Assembly (NCBI GenBank): GCA_036262835.1
Contig: DATAID010000100.1
Coordinates: 1 to 64,000 of the forward strand
DNA: 64,000 nt
Direction of reading: 5' to 3'
From: RBG-16-66-20 sp036262835
GTDB taxonomy: Bacteria; Pseudomonadota; Gammaproteobacteria; Burkholderiales; SG8-39
The notes beneath the pieces are model-generated. The model did no database searches and had not been told where the DNA came from. It worked only from the letters and a program-made list of their open reading frames with translations. The translations under genes and the position numbers were made by a program. Numbering within the stretch: the first letter of the stretch is position 1; every line of letters begins with the position of its first letter. Shown in pieces: positions 58,652 through 64,000 of this stretch.

Positions 58652-59422
58652 ATGACGCCGATCCTCGCCTTCGATATCGAAACGATCCCGGACGTCGCCG
58701 GGATCCGCAAGCTCTACGACCTGCCGGACGATCTGGTCGACCGCGAGGTCGCCGAAGTCGCCTTCCAGAAGCGCCGCACGCAGACCGGGAGCGACTTCCT
58801 CGCGCCGCCGCTGCAGAAAGTCGTCGTCATTTCCTGCGTGATGCGCAGCGACGAGGGGATCCGGATCTTCTCGCTGGAGGAGCCCGAGGCCGACGCGATC
58901 CGGCGCTTCTACGACGGCCTCCGGCGCTACATGCCTCAGCTCGTTTCGTGGAACGGCGGCGGCTTCGACCTGCCGGTGCTCAACTATCGCGCGCTCATTC
59001 ACGGCATCGAGGCGCCGCAGTTCTGGGATACCGGCGATGCGAACCGGGACTTCAAGTGGAACAACTACGTCAACCGCTACCACGAGCGCCACACCGACCT
59101 GATGGACTGCCTGGCGATGTACCAGCCGCGCAACAACGCGCCGCTCGACATGGTGGCGCAGCTCGCCGGGCTCCCGGGCAAGATCGGCATCGGCGGCGCG
59201 GCAGTCTGGGAAACCTACCTCGAGGGCGGGCTCGCGAAGATCCGCGACTACTGCGAGGTCGACACGGTCAACACGTACCTGCTTTTCCTGCGCTTCCAGC
59301 TCCTGAGAGGGGTTCTGTCGAAAGACGTGTTTGCAAAAGAGAAGGAAATGCTGCGGCAAACCCTGAAAGAGCAAAGCAAGCCGCACTGGCGCGAGTTCCT
59401 TGAGCGCTGGACTGATACTTGA
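58652..59422 (+). CDS. Predicted 3'-5' exonuclease (PolB-like, DEDD type)
   Basis: A 256-residue exonuclease-fold protein of the family related to the exonuclease of DNA polymerase B. The metal-binding acids are visible: D and E in ILAFDIETIPDVAG (motif I), the Asp in SWNGGGFDLPVLNYR (motif II), and the final Asp in DYCEVDTVNTYLLFLR (motif III). It has no polymerase domain. It sits between cysM and rlmD in the conserved block and overlaps the rlmD start by up to 23 bases. The biological substrate is not established. Confidence 0.85.
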   Translation: MTPILAFDIETIPDVAGIRKLYDLPDDLVDREVAEVAFQKRRTQTGSDFLAPPLQKVVVISCVMRSDEGIRIFSLEEPEADAIRRFYDGLRRYMPQLVSWNGGGFDLPVLNYRALIHGIEAPQFWDTGDANRDFKWNNYVNRYHERHTDLMDCLAMYQPRNNAPLDMVAQLAGLPGKIGIGGAAVWETYLEGGLAKIRDYCEVDTVNTYLLFLRFQLLRGVLSKDVFAKEKEMLRQTLKEQSKPHWREFLERWTDT

Positions 59423-60695
59423 GGTGAGCGCGCTCGATGCCGCCGGCCACGGCGTCGCGCGCGGCCCGGACGGCAAGGTCGCCTTCGTCGAGGGCGCGCT
59501 CGCGGGCGAGCGCGTCGAGGCGGAGGTGCGCCACGCCAAGCGCAGGTTCGACGTCGCGCGCCTGGTGCGCGTCATCGACGCCTCCGCCGCGCGGCGCGAG
59601 CCGAAATGCCCGCACTTCGGCATGTGCGGCGGCTGCGCCACCCAGCATGTGGACCTGCGTACGCAGGTCGCGGCCAAGCAGCGCTGGCTGGAAGACAACC
59701 TCGAGCGCATCGGAAAAGTCGCGCCCGAGACGATGCTCGCCCCGATCTACGGCGAGGAATGGGGCTACCGGCGCCGCGCCCGGCTCTCGGCGCGCTACGT
59801 CCACAGCAAGGGCGGCGCGATGGTCGGCTTTCGCGAGCGCCGCTCCACGCACGTCACCGACATGCGCGGCTGCGACGTGCTGCCGCCCGAGGTCTCGGCG
59901 CTCATCGTGCCGCTGCGCGAGCTGGTGGGCGGACTCTCGATCCGCGAGCGGCTTCCGCAGATCGAAGTGGCGGTCGGCGACGAAGCCGCGGTTCTCGTCT
60001 TCAGGCATCTGTTGCCCCTGTCCGGGGACGACGAACGCCTTTTGAAAAGCTTTCAAGAGAAACACAAAATCCACGTCTGGCTCCAGTCCGGCGGCCCCGA
60101 GACGGCAAAGCCGTTCTGGCCGGCGCAGTCGCCCTCTCTTTTCTATGCGCTGCCCGAGTTCGGCGTGCGGCTGTTCTTCGGACCGACCGATTTCACGCAG
60201 GTCAACGCGGGCGTGAACCGGATGCTCGTCCGCCGCGCGATGCGCCTCCTCGACCCGCAGCCCGGCGAGCGCGTGGCCGATCTTTTCTGCGGCCTCGGCA
60301 ACTTCTCCCTGCCGCTCGCCGCGCTGGGCGCGAGCGTGATTGGCTTCGAGGGCAGCCCGCAGCTCGTGCAGCGGGCGAGAGAGAACGCGGCGTCCAACGG
60401 CCTTGTAGCGCAGTTCGAGGTCATGAACCTTTTCGCGCCCAACCTCGAGCCCTTCGGGCCGTTCGCGAAGATGCTCGTCGACCCGCCGCGGGAAGGCGCG
60501 GCCGAGCTGGTCAAGTCGCTCCCCGACGCCTGGCCCCGCCGGATCGTGTATGTCTCGTGCGACCCGGCGACCCTCGCGCGCGACGCCGGCATGCTCGTGC
60601 ACACGAAAGGCTTTCGACTGTCGGCCGCTGGCGTGGTCAACATGTTCCCCCACACCGCGCACGTCGAGTCGATCGCGCTCTTCGAGCGCAGTTGA
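59400..60695 (+). CDS. rlmD: 23S rRNA (uracil-1939-C5)-methyltransferase
   Basis: A 431-residue SAM methyltransferase of the RumA/RlmD type. Cluster-binding cysteines are in KCPHFGMCGGCATQH near residues 69-83, SAM motif I is VADLFCGLGNFSLPLA, and the catalytic cysteine is in VYVSCDPATLARD. The start is ambiguous: TTG 59400 gives a TRAM-like N terminus (LILEVSALDAAGHGVAR) overlapping the exonuclease gene, while GTG 59424 is shorter. It methylates U1939 of 23S rRNA. Confidence 0.93.
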   Translation: MSAGLILEVSALDAAGHGVARGPDGKVAFVEGALAGERVEAEVRHAKRRFDVARLVRVIDASAARREPKCPHFGMCGGCATQHVDLRTQVAAKQRWLEDNLERIGKVAPETMLAPIYGEEWGYRRRARLSARYVHSKGGAMVGFRERRSTHVTDMRGCDVLPPEVSALIVPLRELVGGLSIRERLPQIEVAVGDEAAVLVFRHLLPLSGDDERLLKSFQEKHKIHVWLQSGGPETAKPFWPAQSPSLFYALPEFGVRLFFGPTDFTQVNAGVNRMLVRRAMRLLDPQPGERVADLFCGLGNFSLPLAALGASVIGFEGSPQLVQRARENAASNGLVAQFEVMNLFAPNLEPFGPFAKMLVDPPREGAAELVKSLPDAWPRRIVYVSCDPATLARDAGMLVHTKGFRLSAAGVVNMFPHTAHVESIALFERS

Positions 60696-60705
60696 ACCTC
60701 CGGCG

Positions 60706-61809
60706 CTAGCCGGGGAGGATCGGGCTGTCGGGCTTGCCCTGTCGGACTTCCAGGGTGAAGCGGATGAGCGCGATGACGAGCGCGAGCACGAGGGGCCCGA
60801 GGAAGATGCCGATCGCGCCGAACGCCGAGGCGCCGCCGAGCACGCCGATGAACACGGTCAGTGTTCCGACGTCGGCGCGGCCCGAGACCAGGAACGGGCG
60901 CAAAACGTTGTCGACCGTAATCACAGCGATCCCCCAGGCGAGCATGAATGCAGTCATGCCCCAGCGCTCGCTCGCCGCCAAGTACAGCACCGCAGGCACC
61001 CAGACCACCGGTGTTCCGGCCATCGGCACGAGGGCCAGCAGCGTTGCGAGAACTCCGAAGACGACCGGCGAGGGCAGGTTGGCGACGGCGAAGCCGACGC
61101 CGACGAGCCCGCCCTGGACGAGGGCGGTGACTCCCGAGCCGAAGACCATCGCGCGCGTCACTGCGGCGAGGTGCGAGAAAAGGCGGGCGCGATCGCTCGC
61201 CGAGGCGGGAATCAGGTCGCGCAGCGCGCCGAACATGGCGCGGCCGTCGCGAATCGCGAAAAAGAGGATGAAGATCATCATGAAAAAGCCGATGGCGGTG
61301 CCCAGCGCGCCGAGCACGGCCTGCTGGCCGAGCGATGCGAGAGGCTTGAGCACCGCGCGCGAAGCCTCGATTGCCCAGGTCTGGATCTGCGCGAAGGAGA
61401 TGCCAGTCGCTTCCTGCAGCCAGGAGAGGGCCGGGCCGAGGAACGGCATGTTCGCGAGGTCCGCCGGCGTCGAGGGCCGATGCCCGGCCGCGAAGGTCTG
61501 GGCTTGCCCGAGCAGGTCTGCGACCTGGGCGGCGAAGGCGGCCCCAAGTCCCGCGAGCGGGCCGACGAGGACGACGAGCGTCGCCGCCGTGAGTAGGCCG
61601 GCCGAGACGCTGGAGGACATCTTCCGCGACATCCGCGCCTGCAGCGGATGGGCGAGGAACGCGATGAAGAACGCCCATGCGATCGGGGCGAGGAAAGGCT
61701 GCAGCACCCGGAAGAGCAGGTAGCCCACGATGGCGAGCGTGATGAGGGCGAAGGCGCGCGCGTAAAACGTGCGCGCCGGCGGTTCCGTTGGCGGGGGCCC
61801 GACTTCCAC
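60706..61809 (-). CDS. AI-2E family (YdiK/PerM-like) transporter
   Basis: A 367-residue membrane protein with about eight helices and the AI-2E_transport pattern: YLLFRVLQPFLAPIAWAFFIAFLAHPL at the N terminus, FFAIRDGRAMFGALRDLIP in the middle and a C-terminal ASAFGAIGIFLGPLVLAL. GTG 61809 is chosen because the frame upstream to 61977 has no membrane or coding features. An ATG just before it is out of frame by one base, so the exact start remains doubtful. Substrates vary across the family. It is convergent with rlmD, with ten bases between the stops. Confidence 0.82.
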   Translation of the reverse strand: MEVGPPPTEPPARTFYARAFALITLAIVGYLLFRVLQPFLAPIAWAFFIAFLAHPLQARMSRKMSSSVSAGLLTAATLVVLVGPLAGLGAAFAAQVADLLGQAQTFAAGHRPSTPADLANMPFLGPALSWLQEATGISFAQIQTWAIEASRAVLKPLASLGQQAVLGALGTAIGFFMMIFILFFAIRDGRAMFGALRDLIPASASDRARLFSHLAAVTRAMVFGSGVTALVQGGLVGVGFAVANLPSPVVFGVLATLLALVPMAGTPVVWVPAVLYLAASERWGMTAFMLAWGIAVITVDNVLRPFLVSGRADVGTLTVFIGVLGGASAFGAIGIFLGPLVLALVIALIRFTLEVRQGKPDSPILPG

Positions 61810-62021
61810 GTCGAACAGACATCGCCCAGCAACTGCCGTGCGGCCCGTGCGCCGCACGGGCCATGGACGCTCGGGGAAGAGCCGTCGTCGCCCCGCGACG
61901 AAGGCCGGGCCCTCGGATAGAGTGGCGCAAGCAGTCAGCCTGCAGCGCGCCGGCAAATTCGTCGCCGCGCAATCCAAGATCCGCGAGCCGCGGCCGAAGT
62001 GAACCCTGGAAAGGTCAAACG

Positions 62022-62429
62022 ATGATCGTCACGCCGATTTACGCGGGAATTCTAGCGATCCTGTTCTTCATACTCAGCATGCGCGTTGTCGCCCTGCGCG
62101 GCCATGGCGCGAGCCTGGGCGATGGTGGCGATCCGCGCTTGCAGCGCCGCATCCGCGGCCACGGCAATTTCGCCGAGTATGTGCCGCTCATCCTCCTGAT
62201 GATAGGGATGCTGGAGCTGAGCCGTTACTCGACTTACCTGCTGCATGCGCTCGGCGCCACGCTTGTCGTGGCGCGGCTGCTGCATGGCTACGCGTTTTCG
62301 TTTACCGAGCGCTTCAAATTCGGCCGCTTCTGGGGAACGGCGCTCACGTTCGTGCTGCTTCTAATATGCGGCGCGCTCTGCGTCTATCAGGGCTTGCAGG
62401 CGAGCGTCCGGATGGCCTCGCTCGGCTGA
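62022..62429 (+). CDS. MAPEG-family membrane protein
   Basis: A 135-residue protein with four hydrophobic segments and the MAPEG signature RRIRGHGNFAEYVPLILLMI (Arg, Asn, Glu and Pro conserved). Eukaryotic members are glutathione-dependent transferases or eicosanoid enzymes; the bacterial group is little characterised. ATG 62022 follows an AAGG-type site at a good distance. It is divergent from the AI-2E gene and convergent with the glycine-zipper gene. Confidence 0.82.
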   Translation: MIVTPIYAGILAILFFILSMRVVALRGHGASLGDGGDPRLQRRIRGHGNFAEYVPLILLMIGMLELSRYSTYLLHALGATLVVARLLHGYAFSFTERFKFGRFWGTALTFVLLLICGALCVYQGLQASVRMASLG

Positions 62430-62471
62430 GAAGCCGGCGTGGGCATACGGCGCCCTGATAGGTTCGCGTCG

Positions 62472-62981
62472 TTATCTGCCGTCGCGATCGGCGTCGCTGG
62501 GGACGGCTCTCTCGACTCGATCCCAGGCAGCGCGCGAAGCCTGGCGAGCATCTTCCCAGCCGAGCTTCGAGGCGCCTTTCGTGGAGTTGTAGCTCGCCTC
62601 CAGGTCGGGCTCGACGTCTTCGAACTTGCGGTCGTTGTTCTTTGCGCGGCCTTCGTATCCCGCGCGATAGGCCGGGGCATAGTCGTCGTAGCTCAACCCC
62701 GTCTGGTAGTACGACTCCTTGGAATAGGCCTTCCGCCAGTGGGCGTCTTCGACCGTGGGATCCATCGCCTCGCCGATCGCCTTGCCGGCCAATCCTCCGA
62801 CGACGGCACCGACTGCGGCACCGACGGCAGTGCCAATGGGCCCGGCAACCGTACCTACTGCGGCCCCGCTCGCCATGCCGCCGGCGGCGGCACCCAATCC
62901 CGTACCGACCGGATGCGCCCCTGGCGCGCCGGACAACGGATCGCGATTTGCCTCCTGCTTGTTGCGTTTGTCATCTTCCAT
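62472..62981 (-). CDS. Glycine-zipper protein of unknown function
   Basis: A 169-residue protein with a polar start (MEDDKRNKQEANRD), a central glycine-zipper membrane-like stretch (GMASGAAVGTVAGPIGTAVG and GAVVGGLAGKAIGEAMDP, about residues 35-75) and a soluble C-terminal domain with many aromatic residues (SKESYYQTGLSYDDYAPAYR) and tryptophans. No signal peptide is visible. The layout occurs in many uncharacterised stress-associated bacterial proteins. Its start is followed on the other side by a 255-base spacer leading to the terminator at 63193; nothing else is seen in that spacer. Confidence 0.65.
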   Translation of the reverse strand: MEDDKRNKQEANRDPLSGAPGAHPVGTGLGAAAGGMASGAAVGTVAGPIGTAVGAAVGAVVGGLAGKAIGEAMDPTVEDAHWRKAYSKESYYQTGLSYDDYAPAYRAGYEGRAKNNDRKFEDVEPDLEASYNSTKGASKLGWEDARQASRAAWDRVERAVPSDADRDGR

Positions 62982-63192
62982 GTTGATTCCTTGAAAAGGT
63001 CGGCTGAATTATTCGGGCGCCGCGGTACTAAGCTGGCGCTGCCAGCGCTGGCGAATCGCGACTGGTGCGGGGATGCTGCGCCTCCCTTGACGGCGGGTCT
63101 ATAAACGGATTGACCATAAGTGTGTAGTGCCTCGACAGGCGCGATTCGTCCCGTTCCCGCCCGGCGGGCAGCGTCGAACCGGCAATAGCAAC

Positions 63193-63220
63193 AAAAAAGG
63201 CGCCCGCAGGCGCCTTTTTT
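63193..63220 (-). terminator. Bidirectional intrinsic terminator
   Basis: A six-bp GC stem GGCGCC/GGCGCC with a four-base loop CGCA (63199-63214), flanked by six A residues on the left and six T residues on the right, so it works in either direction. It terminates the BAX-inhibitor gene, whose stop lies 17 bases away. Confidence 0.9.
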
Positions 63221-63236
63221 ATGCCGGAGGCCGCGC

Positions 63237-63944
63237 TTATCTGCGGTCGCCCGACAACGCCATCAAGATCTGCAGCAGGTTGACGAAGACGTTGAGCAGG
63301 CTGATGTATACGCCCGTCGTCGCCATGAGGTAGTTGGTCTCCCCGCCCGTCACGATGCGCGACAAGTCGTGCAGAATGAAGAGTGAAAACACCACGATCG
63401 CGATCGTCGAGAGCGCGAGCGCCAGGGCCGGAATCTGGAAGAACATGTTCGCGAGCATGGCGACGAGCAGGGCGATCATGCCGACGAACAGGAACTTGCC
63501 CAGGAAGCTGAAATCGCGCTTCGTCGTGGTCGCGATCGCCGACATGCCGACGAGCACCGCGCCGGTACCGGCCGCGGCGTAGCCCACCAGGGCGGCCCCG
63601 TTCTTGAGGGCGAGCGCAAAGTTGAGCATCGGGCCGATCCACCAGCCGAGCACGAGGGTGAGGACGAAGAGGAACGCGAGGCCGATGCCGCTGTTGCGGT
63701 TGGCGGCAATGCCGACCTGCAGGCCGATGACCGCCGCCAGCATGACGAGCGAGGCGATGACCGGATGCTGCAGGATGATGCCGCCGGTCATCATGCCGAC
63801 CCACGCCCCCGCGACGGTGGGAATCATCGTCAGCGCAAGCAGCAGGTACGTGTTGCGCAGGACCTTCTGCGCCTCGGGGGCGAGGGTGCGGCCGAGGACT
63901 GCGCCGGGTGCGTTGCGGAAATCAGGTGAGCGGACCGGTTCCAT
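63237..63944 (-). CDS. BAX inhibitor-1/YccA family membrane protein
   Basis: A 235-residue integral membrane protein with seven hydrophobic helices. RNTYLLLALTMIPTVAGAW begins the first, and the late FSLFILHDLSRIVTGGETNY block contains the conserved Asp and Arg of the BI-1/YccA/TMBIM family, whose members are proposed pH-sensitive Ca2+ leak channels or FtsH modulators. ATG 63944 is chosen over earlier in-frame ATG 63998 because of a strong AAAGGAG site. An intrinsic terminator follows its stop. Confidence 0.92.
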   Translation of the reverse strand: MEPVRSPDFRNAPGAVLGRTLAPEAQKVLRNTYLLLALTMIPTVAGAWVGMMTGGIILQHPVIASLVMLAAVIGLQVGIAANRNSGIGLAFLFVLTLVLGWWIGPMLNFALALKNGAALVGYAAAGTGAVLVGMSAIATTTKRDFSFLGKFLFVGMIALLVAMLANMFFQIPALALALSTIAIVVFSLFILHDLSRIVTGGETNYLMATTGVYISLLNVFVNLLQILMALSGDRR

Positions 63945-64000
63945 GAAGTCAGTCTCCTTTGCAGCATTTAGACTACCAGAGCGCCGGCGGAGTTGCATTG

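Noticed and set aside
60695..60720. Inverted repeat CCTCCGGC/GCCGGGGAGG between the convergent rlmD and AI-2E genes
   Set aside because: Contains a bulge and has no T-tract; the role is unclear.

Overview
The window is a GC-rich chromosomal segment from a betaproteobacterium, most likely in or near the Burkholderiales. Three things point there: the gene order gyrA-serC-pheA-hisC-tyrA-aroA-cmk-rpsA-ihfB-lapA-lapB; a one-piece tmRNA whose tag reads ANDERFALAA; and the many tripartite tricarboxylate (TTT/Bug-type) transport genes and acyl-CoA ligases. There are no rRNA or tRNA genes, insertion sequences, prophage or CRISPR arrays. Genes are tightly packed, many start codons overlap the preceding stop (ATGA), and no gene-free stretch exceeds about 300 bases apart from the tmRNA locus.

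Region 1 (1-9666) holds the end of a 3-hydroxybutyrate dehydrogenase gene and then what reads as a complete sulfoacetate catabolic cluster. It has an IclR regulator divergent from xsc (sulfoacetaldehyde acetyltransferase), a TauE-type sulfite exporter, a three-gene TTT transporter, an acylating aldehyde dehydrogenase (SauS-like) and an AMP-forming acid:CoA ligase (SauT-like). The inferred route is uptake of a C2 sulfonate by the TTT system, activation to the CoA ester, reduction to sulfoacetaldehyde, cleavage by Xsc to acetyl phosphate plus sulfite, and sulfite export. A 25-bp direct repeat in front of xsc is a good operator candidate.

Region 2 (9761-16855) contains a membrane-anchored HtrA-like protease without PDZ, a MoxR/DUF58/VWA cluster, a small unknown gene with a puzzling start, a D-amino-acid dehydrogenase with a crotonase, and a degenerate EAL protein. 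Region 3 (16852-23648) is a catabolic group of unknown substrate: AMP-dependent ligase, ThDP enzyme, MFS transporter, FAH-family hydrolase and ACMSD-type amidohydrolase. Region 4 (23657-30569) is a leftward Cus-type copper/silver efflux operon (Cys-rich small protein, outer-membrane channel, adaptor with built-in metal-binding domains, RND pump, CusF) ending in a frameshifted small gene.

Region 5 (30613-39889) has small genes, a BON-domain gene with a structured leader, a GDT1/UPF0016 transporter, ssrA, an MFS protein, gph, ubiG, and two OmpA paralogues flanking an MtaD-type amidohydrolase. Region 6 (40048-60695) is the conserved core: gyrA, serine/aromatic/histidinol-phosphate genes, cmk, rpsA, ihfB, lapAB, ugd, hldA, hldD, cysM, an exonuclease and rlmD. 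Region 7 (60706-63944) carries an AI-2E family permease, a MAPEG protein, a glycine-zipper protein and a BAX-inhibitor-1 protein.

Two signals cut across regions. Short AT-rich codon islands lie inside many otherwise GC-rich housekeeping genes. In several genes the coding signal extends upstream of any canonical start codon or changes frame near the start, so either start usage is unusual or some single-base errors are present.
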